Below, in pieces: positions 25,901 through 38,802 of a stretch of 64,000 bases of DNA (the stretch's first letter is position 1; the number at the start of each line of letters is the position of its first letter). The DNA is taken from assembly GCA_024305405.1 (NCBI GenBank), contig JAKNDB010000079.1:186001-250000 (forward strand), written 5' to 3'. Source of the DNA: Dirofilaria immitis (taxonomy: Eukaryota; Nematoda; Chromadorea; Rhabditida; Onchocercidae). Position numbers and translations under genes: made by a program. The notes under the pieces are model-generated. The model saw only the letters and a list, made by a program, of their open reading frames with translations, did not search any database and was not told the origin of the DNA.

Positions 25901-27442
25901 AAATTTATTCGAACGGAATGCAAATATAAATATAGCATTCATTTCCTTTTCTGCTGTACACTGAATCTTCGCGTGCTTAAATATAAAATACCCGACTAGT
26001 TTATAAAATACAAGGAATCGAACGAGAAAAGAATTAATGTCATCAGATTGATGATTTCATTTCGACGGATTTAAGTAGTTTTAAACAATAATACTCCATC
26101 ACTCAATTTAGTGATTTATGAAAACCTCAGACTCTCCGCACTTGATCTTTCGAAACTACTTTCTTGCTTTACTTGAAGAACTTAGACGTAACATTTTAAA
26201 TATTACTCATTGAATTCAGAAGCGTATTTGAATTCATTCTTTTGGAGTTAGAACATAGTTGTTATTATGTGGCGATTTCTGACATCAAATAACACTGTTT
26301 GATGTTTATTTTTCAAATATTATTTTATAAATTCTTAATGTCTGATTAATTATTATAATTGTTTCTGCGATCGACATATTTCAAAATATGTGACCAGAAA
26401 TTTTTCTAGTCACCGCAGTAGTTCTTCTTCTTATAATAGTTCTTGAATTAGAAATGTTGCAATTTTTAATCTTAAAGCGAAAAGTTAAAGCATGAAATAT
26501 AGGAAAAGGAAAGATTCCTCCTCAGGATGACTTATACAGAAGCACCGAAAAAACAAAAGCATTTGAATGCTTTTGTCTTTTCAGTAATTATTTAAATTGA
26601 GAGATAATTATTTAAATTGGTCAAGACAAAAGATATTCAGTTCGAATAACTAATTTGTAAAAGTGAAGTATTTATAGTTAGGATTAATTGAAAGGTTGCC
26701 ACATAACGTTCCCTCAAACTTTACAGCAACCGGCATGAACAAAATTGAAATATTTATTCATTCTATGGGAATATTTTTTTGTTCGAAGAATGACTACTTT
26801 GTACTCCCTCCACCGCAGTCACTGTGATACAAAGAGCTGACAACCATTACTCGTTGTACCGATCGGCTGCAGAAAAACAGTCACAATTTTTGCAGATATA
26901 ACAAACTTATTTAAGACGTCCTTCATTCCCAAGTAGCAGTTTTGCTTATACGATTAGCATCAAAACGTTGCGTGGCCATTGGTTCAAATTGATAATAACG
27001 ATAAATGAATGCACATATATACCGTTTTAAACTTTCTCATCTTTAATGAGAATATTTTCATGGATCATGACATGTAACTCGTAATTATTTGAAATCGGTC
27101 CATTCTGACTTCATTTTGGCTTTCGAAATTGTGGTAATCATGAATTTTAAGAAAAGAACATTGATGTAACGCTTAATTTGATTTTTTGAAGTGCACATAA
27201 ATTTCACTATCTTAATCTGGCTTTCTGAGAAACTAAAGCAGTTCGAAGCAAACAAATTTTGGGTATGGGTGCGTTCTTGAATTTCGATTGCAATCAGATA
27301 TGCGATAAGAGCATATTTAATTTGGTTAGACAGTGCAGTACAAATGCAGCATCTGACTTTTTCATGACATCTTCTTTTCTATATTTCGACATAATAAACG
27401 AAATATTTTATAATATAAATTGAAAATAATTAAGGTGTAATG
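22922..27442. other. Long intergenic stretch without supported genes
   Basis: AT-rich. It holds a 21-bp unit repeated twice at 25882-25923 (ATTTATTCGAACGGAATGCAA) and A- and T-runs. Short ORFs on both strands show no family motif or convincing splice structure. Confidence 0.55.
25882..25923. repeat. Two perfect 21-bp tandem units
   Basis: ATTTATTCGAACGGAATGCAA twice, head to tail, in non-coding DNA. Confidence 0.9.
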
Positions 27443-27773
27443 AAGTGATTTTGTAATAAAATTATTTTGATTCATATTTCCCAAATAAAAAATTATTTCT
27501 TTAAATGTCAACCTTATAATTATATGAATGATATTGCTTATAGCATAGTTTAATCAATTAGATTTTAATCTATCATCCTTCAGGTCACAGAATGTTGCTA
27601 AGAAAAAAATGTTGTAAGCATTTTCACTATAAAAAGGATCGTTATTTGCTGAGGTTATCATTTTCTAGAATCGGTTACTCGACAAGTGGTTTCTTCCAAT
27701 TCTACGAACAGCTCTGAATAACTTCTTCACTATCAAGCATCTTTTATTTTTTGTCATATTTCAACTTTACCAA
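27443..27773 (+). repeat. Dispersed repeat R1, copy 2
   Basis: Same landmarks and order as copy 1 at 12310. It lies immediately 5' of the gag remnant of element D on the same strand, consistent with a 5' LTR. Confidence 0.7.
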
Positions 27774-28059
27774 TACTAAATTATCTTTTGATTACTATTT
27801 TCCCATCAAAAAAATTGTATGATACACGTCTTTATATCCAATTTTGTTTCATGATATACATCCGTCTCACATCTTCGATTAGTATTCGATTAAATCAGGA
27901 TATCCCTCACGAACAGATCCTTTTTCCTAGACTAGTTTACTTATTTTCATTATTACCAGCTTTTGGTAACAAACGACCGATTAACTTATCAGTAGAAAAG
28001 ATAGTACGAATTTTACTATTTACGTTGCCTAAATCAACGTCATTAATCTTGTTATATGA

Positions 28060-29240
28060 AATATCTATTTCATTGAGTGGAATACCAAGTGCTAGACGTA
28101 TACTACTATAAAACCATCCCCAGAGCTCCGGCAGTTCAGTACTGTAAGAAATCGTCAACAAGTTGTGGTGCTGTATTACAAGAAATCCACAACAAACGTC
28201 TTGTTAGCAGTAAGAGATTACGACAGAGTTCAGAAAACTACGATGTCATAAGGAGGATCCTAATTGAAAATTCGGAGAATTACTCATTATAAAAAAGTCG
28301 CTATATAACGAGCTACAATACATCAAAAGGAATGATAAAGAACGGAAGGCAACTATTGAGGTGACTGAGAGAATATTCGATAGTAGAAACAATTCTGAAG
28401 TATTTTAGCATCGAAAATGCTATCGAGAGCAAATTGCCAGCCTGAATTTCAGTCTGTTAAAATCCACCGAGAAAATTTGACAGAAATAGTTCTAAAGAGC
28501 GACGAAATAAGCAGAACCAAATCACTAATAGAGAGAAAAAATCAATGGTAACCAAATCAAATTTAACGCCATATTGAATTTAACTTCATATCGAGGGATA
28601 CTTCAGCCTTTGATATTTCTTTTTATTAAACAACCTATACCAAGTGATCGTAAGCTGATAAGCGAATCAATAAAAATTCAGAATAAAAAGAACAAGACCT
28701 CGCTCGCTTTGTAACGAGGATCATTGGGATAATGAGTGCCATATTAATTTCATACTCAAGCGCCAAATGGAGCGCTTGATCAGTGCATGCGTCAACTAAA
28801 AAAGTACATGAGACAATCAATTTCGACAAAATGAAACTTTTTGTTTCTATTGCAAAGGTATCACAAAGAAATGGTGGATATGGATACGTCTATATTGACA
28901 AATTCAATTACGGAAAAAGGAAAGCAAAGAGGTAAGCGAATCTTATTCTCATGCACAGAAATTGCTGTAGTCAATCGAAACGGCGCAGAAATTCGACAAA
29001 AGGCTTCGGCACTGCTCAATATTGGTTCGCGAAAAAGTTATCCTTCATGTCTAAGAAATTAGCGAATCGATTAAGTCTTCAACGAATTGAAGAAAAGGAA
29101 TTAAGAATCGCTTCATTTTGTGATAAGATTCCAAAAACATGTCTTACTACTGAAGCGGAAATCGAGGGAAAATTGAAACGAAAAAAAAGAATATTTGAGA
29201 CAATTACGATAACTACTTTACAAATGAATTACACGTAATC
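28060..29240 (+). mobile_element. BEL/Pao copy D, plus-strand gag and protease remnant
   Basis: In order: a gag segment near 28070-28290 (FSTVRN, LLAVRDYD, ENYDVIRRILIE in changing frames), LYNELQYIKRNDKERKATIE near 28308, the knuckle region near 28700-28850 (NEDHWDNECHINFILKRQME, later CFYCK), and the protease near 28965-29130 (ALLNIGSRKSY, then KKLANRLSLQRIEEKELRIA in another frame). Stops and shifts are frequent. No RT or integrase follows. Confidence 0.75.
28841..29238 (+). pseudogene. Copy D retropepsin region
   Basis: The active-site loop is N-I-G-S (Asp lost; Ile at the second position, as in copies A and C). The chain shifts frame about 29040 and continues with KKLANRLSLQRIEEKE, as in the BEL/Pao protease. 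It is non-functional. Confidence 0.65.
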
Positions 29241-29276
29241 AAATTAGACAAAAATTATCTTCCATTCATTAAAAAT

Positions 29277-29333
29277 GACTGCATTAATGAAAAGACTATA
29301 AGACTGACTGCATTAACGAAAAAGACTATAAGA
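29277..29333. repeat. Tandem duplication of about 27 bp
   Basis: GACTGCATTAA.GAAAA followed by GACTATAAGA occurs at 29277 and again at 29306, with one extra A in the second copy. Confidence 0.85.
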
Positions 29334-29462
29334 AGAGCTAATTACTGTACGGAAGAGAGTTAATAACTTTAATAATAGAAGCTAAAGGTATATTCGATAC
29401 TTAACAATTTGTGTTCTGTCTATTACATCGTTATTCTTCTAATTCAGAAACAGTATTAATCA

Positions 29463-30006
29463 ATGAACCGAAAGCTCCTCAGAGTGTACGGAAATTGTCA
29501 AGATAAAAAAATCAAAAAAGGTAAAGATGGAGAAGGTATACACCTTGATAGAACAGCCAAATGGAAACTCCTCAATAGAGCAATAAATGAAAACCTAATA
29601 GAAAGAGCAAGGAATGAAGAGAATCAAGTAACAGGAACTCATTGTTCCAGAACAAAAAGTGCATTAAAATGAAATCAAGTAAAAACCCCAAATGAGTCGT
29701 GAGTCGTTCCCGACAATAAGCAGCTTGTTTTTAGTAGCAGTGATTTTTATAACATCGGTCCGTACAATATCGGAAAGTTTAAGTGGATATCTGGCATTCC
29801 ATTCAATGCAGCAAAAATTGGAATTGAGAAGAATTCCCACAAATTTCACTCCTGTCGAAGCTATTATGTATGCAAGAAGGCAGGAAACCCGCGATCAAAT
29901 GCATCAATGTTACAAGAACTATTTACCGAAGTCCACGATTATCAGTAATATTGAATCAAGCAACTACATCGACCCAGCCCAACACGATACTGCCATCTGT
30001 ACCTAA
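29463..30006 (+). other. Two unassigned open frames downstream of copy D
   Basis: A Lys-rich 69-codon frame (29463-29672) is followed by a 104-codon frame (29692-30006). The second starts with a hydrophobic stretch (FPTISSLFLVAVIFITSV) and continues hydrophilic (RRIPTNFTPVEAIMYARR). The position after a BEL/Pao gag-protease remnant and the coding-like composition suggest more retroelement, but I cannot name the domain. Confidence 0.3.
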
Positions 30007-30462
30007 TCAAATCTCGACTAAATTATAGCATCATTAAAATCTCCACCAAAAATTTCCGAACTAATAGAACAACAGAGAACAAGTCTCTAATCAAATTTAC
30101 CTGTTAAATTCTGCGGCAATTATTTTATATGCATACAAAAAAAAATTTTCCGTTAATTAATAAAGTCTTTATCATAACTATTCTCCGTACCGATCGTGAA
30201 CAATTATTTTCAAGGCAAATGATCTACGGAGGGAGAACAATGTTGTGAATTCCAGATTCTGAAATGACATTACAGACTGCATCGAAACAACGAAAACCAT
30301 AATCATAAAAATAAAAGTATCAAGACTATTCAAATTATTTTTAAACAATAAGTTTTTTCAAAGCCTTTTTCTCAATGAGAAACTTCGTTCCTAACCAATA
30401 AAGATGAGATCACTTCCATGAAACTTTAGATTACACAGACATTGAACATTACATGTACATAA

Positions 30463-31069
<607 letters not shown>

Positions 31070-31104
31070 GTTTTTGTGGTCCTTCGTTGCGAAATACAAG
31101 AGAT

Positions 31105-31494
31105 CTGGAAAAAAAAACGTTATTGATGGCAATCAAAAAAATCACTTACTCTTATTTTCTCTTTTAAAGTGAATAATAAACCTCTTCGCGAATTATCTCT
31201 TCGAAAATTTCACGAAGACATGACTTAATATTAAGAATTAGAGAAATAATTCATAAAAATATGAACAAAATATTCCGTTATACATTATCATGACAGTACC
31301 TCGGTATTCTTGTGACATATTGACATTTTCCATAACAGAACAAGAGCAAAGCAATGTAATAATGCACATATCTTTCACCCCCATCAAAATGTTGCAACCA
31401 AACCAGCACCTTTCAATTCCCCACTACACGCAAACAACCCGCCCCACAGAACCAGCAACCCCAGCTCATTCACCCGCTAACCCACCAAACTCAC
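31105..31494 (-). other. Predicted 5' leader intron of the H2B gene
   Basis: On the minus strand the donor CGT/GTGAGT sits just after the expected start site and the acceptor TTTTTTTTCCAG lies 35 nt before the ATG. A trans-splice site is an alternative reading of the acceptor. Confidence 0.5.
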
Positions 31495-31521
31495 ACGAAC
31501 AGTGTGCAACTCACTCTCACT

Positions 31522-31629
31522 CCCTTTTATATGAAATATCGAGCGTTGCATACAGAAAGCTACGCCCATTTTATCATAGGAAGTAGGCGTGGTCAACATG
31601 ATCAGTCCGCTCGCTCATTTATATAAATA
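31522..31629. promoter_or_regulatory. Divergent H2B/H2A promoter with two TATA boxes
   Basis: CATATAAAAGG on the minus strand (31522-31533) faces H2B and TTTATATAAATA on the plus strand (31618-31629) faces H2A, about 85 bp apart. AGGCGTGG lies between them. This is a typical head-to-head H2A-H2B layout. Confidence 0.65.
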
Positions 31630-31667
31630 GAACGCGTTAATAACCCAAAAACTGTTGACGGGCGCGT

Positions 31668-31928
31668 GTAAGGCGATACTTTCCTGTTGGGTTGGTGGTG
31701 CTGGTGTCTTTGGGTTTTGTGGAGTGCTTGGATTCTGTTGCATATGATTTCGTTGAGAATGGGGTTTGATCGGGTTCGGGTGCTGGTGTGTGTTGGTAGT
31801 TCGTGTTTTGAGAGAACGGGTTGGGGAGGGAAGTTTTATCGATCGTGAAGGGGTTCTCCGACAAAATTCGATTACCTGTTGAATAATTGTATGTGTAGAA
31901 GCTATAGGTTGTCGTAAATTTCTTTCAG
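31668..31928 (+). other. Predicted 5' leader intron of the H2A gene
   Basis: The donor CGT/GTAAGG lies 40 nt after the TATA box and the acceptor AATTTCTTTCAG lies 9 nt before the ATG. It mirrors the arrangement upstream of H2B. A spliced-leader acceptor is the alternative. Confidence 0.5.
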
Positions 31929-31936
31929 ACTGAATT

Positions 31937-32317
31937 ATGTCAGGACGTGGAAAAGGTGGCAAGGCGAAGTCTTCTGGGAAAGCGAAAAGCCGTTCATCGC
32001 GTGCTGGTTTGCAATTCCCGGTAGGACGAATTCATCGATTATTACGTAAGGGAAACTATGCAGAGCGTGTTGGTGCTGGTGCTCCAGTATATCTAGCTGC
32101 TGTTCTGGAATATTTGGCTGCCGAAGTGTTAGAATTGGCTGGAAATGCAGCGCGTGACAATAAGAAGACACGGATCAATCCGAGACATCTACAATTGGCT
32201 GTGCGCAATGATGAAGAATTGAACAAACTACTGGCTGGTGTGACAATTGCGCAAGGCGGTGTACTGCCAAACATTCAAGCAGTACTGCTGCCAAAGAAAA
32301 CTGCTGAAAAAGTTTAA
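31937..32317 (+). CDS. Histone H2A, complete, 126 aa
   Basis: A single exon starting [20 protein letters not shown], with the H2A signature [14 protein letters not shown], the acidic-patch helices ([20 protein letters not shown]), the docking segment ([19 protein letters not shown]) and the end [10 protein letters not shown]. The length equals usual core H2A. The C-terminus lacks an SQ-[D/E] H2A.X motif and the protein does not look like H2A.Z. It forms the dimer with H2B, whose gene lies head to head. No conserved histone stem-loop is visible after the stop, so the transcript is more likely polyadenylated. Confidence 0.97.
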   Translation: MSGRGKGGKAKSSGKAKSRSSRAGLQFPVGRIHRLLRKGNYAERVGAGAPVYLAAVLEYLAAEVLELAGNAARDNKKTRINPRHLQLAVRNDEELNKLLAGVTIAQGGVLPNIQAVLLPKKTAEKV

Positions 32318-32790
32318 AAGTACAAAAAGTTGTCCGTTTTTACTATAATAATTAACATTATTAAATTTTATTTTGTTCGAGGAGATGATACAATCATAGC
32401 TTATCCTCAAATTTATACGGGAAAGGAGGTAAAAAGGTGGCTATGGTGATTATCGAATTCTGTAATAAGATAAGGTGAAGCAGTTTATATTCTGTATCTT
32501 TATCGTTTACCTCCTATCACTCTCCATCTTATGCAATCTATTGTTCACTATTACTGCATTGTCTGTATATAGCTGTTTAAAATAATGGAAATCTGCCACA
32601 CAGATTTGATCTCGTATGTCATTGCTTTGTTCGGTATTCATACTAATAAATATTTTTGATTAAAAGCATTGCGTAAGATGTAATGTATTAGACGTAAGTT
32701 TTAGAAGCATCATAATTATTAGAAGACAAGAATATACGTATGTTACATATTACGCATTTCACATTAAGCAAACATATTTAGTGTTAACTG
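32318..32790. other. Spacer between H2A and H4
   Basis: AT-rich, with no second histone gene and no conserved 16-nt stem-loop. No H3 gene is found anywhere in the cluster. Confidence 0.6.
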
Positions 32791-32801
32791 TTAGGTAGCG
32801 T

Positions 32802-32893
32802 CCAATAAATGATTCCGAAGGACGGGTGTGACGTTGTTCATATACTGTATTGAATGTATCCCGGTGAGGTCGTATTCTGCATTGATATTTAAG
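32802..32893 (+). promoter_or_regulatory. H4 promoter elements
   Basis: CCAAT at 32802-32806 and a TATA-like TATTTAAG at 32886-32893, about 83 bp before the ATG. Confidence 0.5.
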
Positions 32894-32972
32894 TCCGCCG
32901 CATATTGCAACGGAGTCAGTGCGCTGGCTTTGGTTTCTTATTGCTGATTGATAGTGGATATTAGTGGGATAG

Positions 32973-33287
<315 letters not shown>

Positions 33288-34782
33288 AATGTGCGTAAAG
33301 ATCGAATTGGATGATATGTAAACATAAGGAAAATATGGATTGTTCATAAAATACAATGTGACGTTCATTCGATATTTATGTTGCTTTGTTCTGTTTTTGA
33401 TGTCGGTATGATTGTTATGGCATAGTTTCTTAGTTAAATTTGAATTAATTAGAGTGTTTGCTAATACTATGACATTTTTAAAAAAATTTGAAATTAATCC
33501 ATTTCGCATAAACATATAATTATCGGTCAGCAGTTAATAATGGACTTTTTGTAATTGTGAATTACTTGTTTATTGAAGAAAAATTGAATGGTATAAGCGA
33601 AATTTTAGTTCATATCAAATAATCATCAAATAATAATTTAAAATTTATTTTGAGGATTTAAAAAAAATTAATTGGAAAAGGAATAAGTAATTGGTTGAAT
33701 AAGTGGTTGGATGTATTTTATATTGAATGAAATGATAATTGTATTGAGTAAAAGAGCATATTTTTTTAATATTATAATAATCTCTAGTAATTTTAACGTC
33801 TTATTTTATAAATCAAACAAAATTTCATGCTTATCGGAAAACATAAAAAACAAAAGGAAATTTTCACAAAAATAAAAATTCGCTTTGCATTAAGCAGATC
33901 CATTCAATTTATTTATCAGTCAAAGGATGGTTATGGCATTCCTATGGCAAAGGATATTCGGAAAGTTATAAATATTCCTGTGTTAACTTCTGGACTTTTC
34001 TTTACCGTGGTTGTGTTATCAATTTTTGAAATATATCAATAAATTTGTTTCTGAAAAAGATTGATGAATGAGAGTGTAATATGAATAAGGGTAAAAATAG
34101 ATATAAAAGTGCTGAATAGTAAATTACTTTCAAGTTAATAATGGAATAAAAATAACTTTGCAGATATTCCATTGATCATTAAGTTGATAAAAGTAGTTTA
34201 GCGAATGTTCATTAGTGTCAATATTTTATCTGTATCCGCTATCATACCAAAAAATAGGTGATAAATGTGTTTTTGATATATAAAATATGTGAATGTATAG
34301 TTTTCAAAAGTATTAAAATGTGTCAAATTTTGACATGACATAGGTCATACATACAAATATGATTTGAAAAAATTTTATTTGTAAAAGTTTTACGAGAAAA
34401 CGTAGTGTATGCCGTAATGGTGATGAATAGTGAATAAATATCATATAAAATGACAATATTAATTAATTGATCATTCGTATTCAAAGGATTGATCAATTTT
34501 TTTGTTAATTATATATATATTTGAAAATTGGCTAATCTAGTCATAAGCTTAACTCATAGCATTGTTAGCCTTTTGATAAGTATTTCATTTTACAAATAAT
34601 AATAAAAACGATTCTTTACCGTTGTTATCATCAATCGATATCATTGAGAATGAAACCTTTTATACTTTAAGAATACTAAATTTCATTCCTTTTAAAATAT
34701 TTTCATTCATTCAATTACTTGTCTTAAGCATGTTAAATAGAACAATTTCGACATTTGTCTTGGTTATGCTATCGATGATATT
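33288..34782. other. Intergenic, no supported gene
   Basis: AT-rich sequence between H4 and the truncated end of BEL/Pao copy C. One 71-codon plus-strand frame at 33827-34042 has no family motif or splice context. Confidence 0.55.
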
Positions 34783-35148
34783 CTAATATAGAAATAATTT
34801 TCGGATAGACATTGAAATGAACATTGAAAATTCATTTTCTTTTTGGTATTTCATTGCGGTGCGCAGTTCGATTTTCCACTTTTTGGACGATACTATTTCC
34901 CTCTTCGTACGTTGTCTAAGACTACTCAGGTATTCGCTCTTCCCAATTTCCCAGAATATGTCTAATGTTTTGAGAGTATTAGACCGATAAATTTTTTTAG
35001 TATCTAATGGCTGAAGCGTGAAATCTTCCATACCATCTTCATCTGTTGGTATATTTAATGAAACATATGGAGAAATAAAATCAATAGATCTTATGATTTT
35101 GTAATCATCAAAATTTAAATAGGTGTTGAGTATTAAGTATTCCTTCAA
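34783..35148 (-). pseudogene. Copy C integrase C-terminal domain
   Basis: Holds the BEL/Pao tail motif LDIFWEIGKSEYLSSLRQRT, preceded by IRSIDFISPYVSLNIPTDED. It is open for 121 codons, but the chain upstream is in other frames. Confidence 0.75.
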
Positions 35149-35320
35149 TTTCTACTATTAGTGTGACTACTTTTTCCCACAGAAGTTTTCTACGTACTGT
35201 TCTTTTGAGAGCTCTCTTTGTTAGTCCAATTATTCTTTCATAAGCACCTCGCTGCACGGTGCTTTGGTATAATTTTTTTCTATATCATCCCCTTCGAAGC
35301 GATAAAACGTCTGCTTTGAT

Positions 35321-35539
35321 TCATAATACTAGTTGAAATTGACTAGCGTTGTCGCTAAAAACAAGCTTAGGACATCCTTGTCGCGATACAAATCTACGAA
35401 ATATGTGCATGAACATTTCTGCCGACAAGTTTTCTACCGGCTGAATACTGCCGATGTGAAAAGAGCTATCCAGTTTTATTTGAAAGTGGTCCGAAATAAT
35501 GAAGATCAACCAGTCGAGAGATTCTTGATTTTCCGACAC
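35321..35539 (-). pseudogene. Copy C integrase catalytic core fragment
   Basis: The segment VENLSAEMFMHIFRRFVSRQ, then GCPKLVFSDNASQF, contains the second Asp of the D-D-E core (SDNASQF). The flanking residues are lost in frameshifts. Confidence 0.75.
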
Positions 35540-36028
35540 AAGACTCTAGTAGATTTGGCATTTATGGCAGTATGAGTGGTTTGGCTCTCCATCGTTTACA
35601 TATTATCGTGAACTCGCATTCGCGAGACTCCAGTTAAATGAATAATCAAATAAATTTTTTTTGCAAGTGAATGTTATTAATATTACTAATCATTTAACCG
35701 ATTTTATATTTCTTAGATTCCCATGTCTTTTTTTCCACCATGATCGGGATTAAGTATACCAGCGGATCGTACTGCGCAGTGAATTGTAAAATCGTTCTTT
35801 TATTGATTTTTTGTTTGTCTATGGTTTTAGTGTTAACCGCATGGTATCCAGGTCGTGACTTCAGCTAAGTCCGACGTTCTTTTTTCAATTTGTTTAAATT
35901 ATCCTCGGATTTTTGCTTGTTGAATTCCTTATCATTGGATAAAAATTCTCTGACGTTCATTGACGCTTCTCTAAAGATTGCTTTGATTTTGTAATATTTG
36001 TATATCGCTTCTTCCGAGTCATCTGCAG

Positions 36029-36741
36029 TCAAAATGATATTATCAACATATAAGTTCTTTTTATTTCTGAGGTCAAACTGGTTGCTATATTATCTAAATA
36101 GTATTTAAGGGTTGTCGCTAATAGGAACGATGAAGATATTACTCCAAATGGTACTCGTTTAAATCGGTAGGATTTGATGTTCTCCTCTGAAACTTCCTCA
36201 GCTAGGTTCTTGACCATAGAAATCTTGTAAAATTTCTTTTCTCAGGATGCAATCCTATTTGTAAGGAAGCAATTTCACCATTCAAAACCGTAATAATATA
36301 CCGACTAGATCAGGTATATTACCGGATCTCTATGGAAAACTTCGTTGAGACTTTTATATCCCTTAGATGCGCCAAGGCATCATGCACTATTCTTAATTTT
36401 GTAGTACTATTACTGGGGTTCCATACTTTGTGATGCGGAAGATAATGTATGACTTCGTCATTATAAGAAGCTTCTTCAATTGTACCTGTCTGTAATTCTT
36501 CCATGATTTTGATTAAGTTCGTTAAACGTTCCAGGCATAAACCATAGTTGTCACTTAATTTTTGTTTAGAATCCTTCCATGGCCAGCAGACATGATACCG
36601 ACCATTCTTTTTCTCGAGTATTTTTAGGAAGCATTTTAGAGTTTTATCATTATCATTTGGAGATTCTTGAATTCCTATTGATTCTAATCTCCAAAAATTT
36701 TCTGGTTTTGAATTAATATTAGCCTTAGCGATACATACCAA
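36029..36741 (-). pseudogene. Copy C pre-RT and reverse transcriptase remnants
   Basis: 36319-36741 carries FWRLESIGIQESP, GRYHVCWPWKDSKQKL and VIHYLPHHKVWNP then TTKLRIVHDA. 36029-36217 carries FKRVPFGVISSSFLLATTL. In the next frame the catalytic box reads LYVDNIILTADDSEEAI. The second catalytic Asp position is Asn. Confidence 0.8.
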
Positions 36742-36953
36742 ATTTTGTGGAGAAATATTATTTTGACAAAGTACTTACAACTCCACTTTCGACAATCATG
36801 AGACCACTGTATCAACATATGTAACCTGAAGTCAATTCCCGTATGTTCTGCAATTTGATAAACTTAAAAAATAATCGGCTTCAATCAGCATGTCAGGTTT
36901 CTCCGAATATTTTATTAATTCTTGAAATCGAATTTTTTTAATGTATTCATGAT

Positions 36954-37241
36954 CTACAATTTCTTGGTTAGGTGTTCGATTACGTTAACACGTACTCTTG
37001 TAACGTCGTTTTCTATTGTTTGCACGTTTAATTGCGTACAATCCGTAGGACGCAGTGTCGGGTTCCTCATACCGAGTGGAGTTATTTTCATAATTTGTTT
37101 GTCAGATTCTGTTAATTTCAATTGTTGAGATAACTTCCGAGAAATGAAGGAGAGTTGTGAACCTATGTCGAATAGTGTTATGGCCTTCTTTTGTTGTTGA
37201 GGTTGAGTAGGATTAGAAACTTTTACTTCCTTGCATGACAA
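36954..37241 (-). pseudogene. Copy C retropepsin
   Basis: The open frame has ITLFDIGSQLSFISRKLSQQ. The D-I-G-S loop has Ile in place of the usual Thr or Ser. Downstream sequence includes ITPLGMRNPTLRPTD. Confidence 0.75.
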
Positions 37242-37247
37242 TAAAGT

Positions 37248-37742
37248 TTACTTTGTTGTACTTGTTCGAATGGTGTAGCTTGAGTTATAGAAGGAGGCTG
37301 AAAATTTTTTATGAGGAATTCGATTTTCGTGATCATCCTTGACTTCGGAATGAGCCAAGCTGTTTGATGAAATTGTACTTCTGTTGTCGTGGGCCTTGCA
37401 ATAAAAACATTGTTTTTTGATTTTGCATCTTTCGCCGTTGTGACTGTTTTTAAAACAGATCGGGCATTTCTTTAACGATTTGAGGCGATTCCTTCTACCA
37501 ATAGCAGTTCTATAGACGTCGTATTCACTATCCCAATGATCTTTTGTACAGAATATACACAGCCTTCTTTTAGTTATAGTGAATTGTGATGAGTGTTGAT
37601 CACTTTGAATTGTGGATGATGAAAATTTTAGATTGCTACTTACCATCGACTCTGCTGATATTCGTCCAGGATTATATCTGGGTTTTTGTCTTAACTTGTT
37701 GAATGTAAGCACTCGCTCTATATTTCGATCGTGGCCATCCAT
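37248..37742 (-). pseudogene. Copy C gag CCHC region
   Basis: Cys/His pattern CIFCTKDHWDSEYDVY, then CPICFKNSHNGERC and CFYCKAHDN. This is the nucleocapsid-like zinc-binding segment of BEL/Pao gag, placed before the protease as expected. Confidence 0.75.
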
Positions 37743-38485
37743 TCCTTATCATTTCTTTTGATGACTTGGAGTTCGTTGTATAATATCGTCATTATTGTCG
37801 AGGGTCTCCATATTTGTCACTAAGCCATTGTCTGATTACTTCATAATTTTCAAGTGCTATTTCATAGCCTGATACAACTTCTAAAGCATTACCTCTGAGC
37901 ATGAAAACAAATAATCCAATTTTTGGATTTCGGGAATTTTGCGAATGGACTGCCGCGTTGAAGCTGCTCCAAAACTGCTACCATTGTCTGGGGTTACCAT
38001 TGAAGGTAGGCAGCCATAATTGAGGACGATTGACAGTAAGATTTGAAGGAGGAATTAATCTTTGCTGTTCCTTACTCTTTCTTTTAAATGACTGCTTGAA
38101 CTTTTGCTCGGCATCATCCATATGCTTTGTTAACGTTATCAGCGCTTCTTTCACTTCATGCATTATTCGGAACAATTCGTTTTCACTCTCAATGACGAAT
38201 TCGTAAGCCTTCTCTTCTTCCCTTTTTTTTGTCGCAGCGATGATTTGAATATATTTGAGCTATGTGTGATAAGAACTTTCAAGCTCCTTAATATATAATT
38301 GGAACTTTATCGAATTTGTCTGAGAGTACTTGTTTTCTTGTTGTATAAAGGATTCCCAGTTACTTTAATGAGAAGTTTGGGTCCGGAGATTCGAATTCTA
38401 GGAATTTATCCCTTTAAGAAGATAAGATAACCTGATTTTTGGTGATTGAATACTGGCGGTAATGCTGTTTGACATCGTGACCTCA

Positions 38486-38498
38486 CTTACGGGCACCA
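38486..38498 (-). other. Putative primer-binding site of copy C
   Basis: The minus strand reads TGGTGCCCGTAAG, 9 bases inside the LTR edge. It differs from the TGGTGCCACGA of copies A and B, so a different primer tRNA is likely. Confidence 0.5.
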
Positions 38499-38507
38499 AA
38501 TTAAGTC

Positions 38508-38802
38508 TGTCGCGGATTTTTAGTCGCGAAGTGTGATGTCGAATATTGGCCAAATATCGCCAGTGTTTCCAACGGGTTGATTTGTCGAGTTAGTCGATCA
38601 GCTTCCTAAAATCCGCTAAGCTGAAATGAGTTGAGTTGTGTTGTGTTGAGTTGAGTTGAATTGGATTGAGTAGGTGAAGAGTCTACATCGGATGGTAAGA
38701 ACCTTTATTGGTCACAATATATATTTCGTTATACAATTTATGTGGATTATAAGGTGGGAGTGGTTTTCCCATTAAGCACCGGGTTGTTAAGACCAAATTA
38801 CA
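38508..38802 (-). repeat. 5' LTR of copy C
   Basis: The minus strand reads TGTAATTTGG... to ...CCGCGACA, with matching TGT...ACA ends, about 295 bp. An imperfect TTGAG/TTGTG pentamer run lies at 38626-38670. The outer edge is inferred from the ends alone, since no second copy is present. Confidence 0.55.

Larger units (their letters stand above)
34783..38802 (-). mobile_element. BEL/Pao LTR retrotransposon copy C, one LTR, degenerate
   Basis: Minus-strand order: LTR 38802-38508, primer-binding site 38498-38486, gag (38175-37978, ending LWLPTFNGNPRQW), CCHC region (37742-37248), protease (37241-36954), pre-RT and RT (36741-36319; 36217-36029; YVDN near 36050), integrase core (35539-35321) and integrase tail (35148-34783). 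It is the best-preserved copy for domain order, but it is split by frameshifts and stops. No 3' LTR is found left of 34783. Its LTR is unrelated by eye to those of A and B. Confidence 0.85.

Noticed and set aside
31290..31962. Several Pro/Thr-rich ORFs on both strands between H2B and H2A
   Set aside because: They cover the divergent promoter and the predicted leader introns, and overlap each other on opposite strands with no motif.
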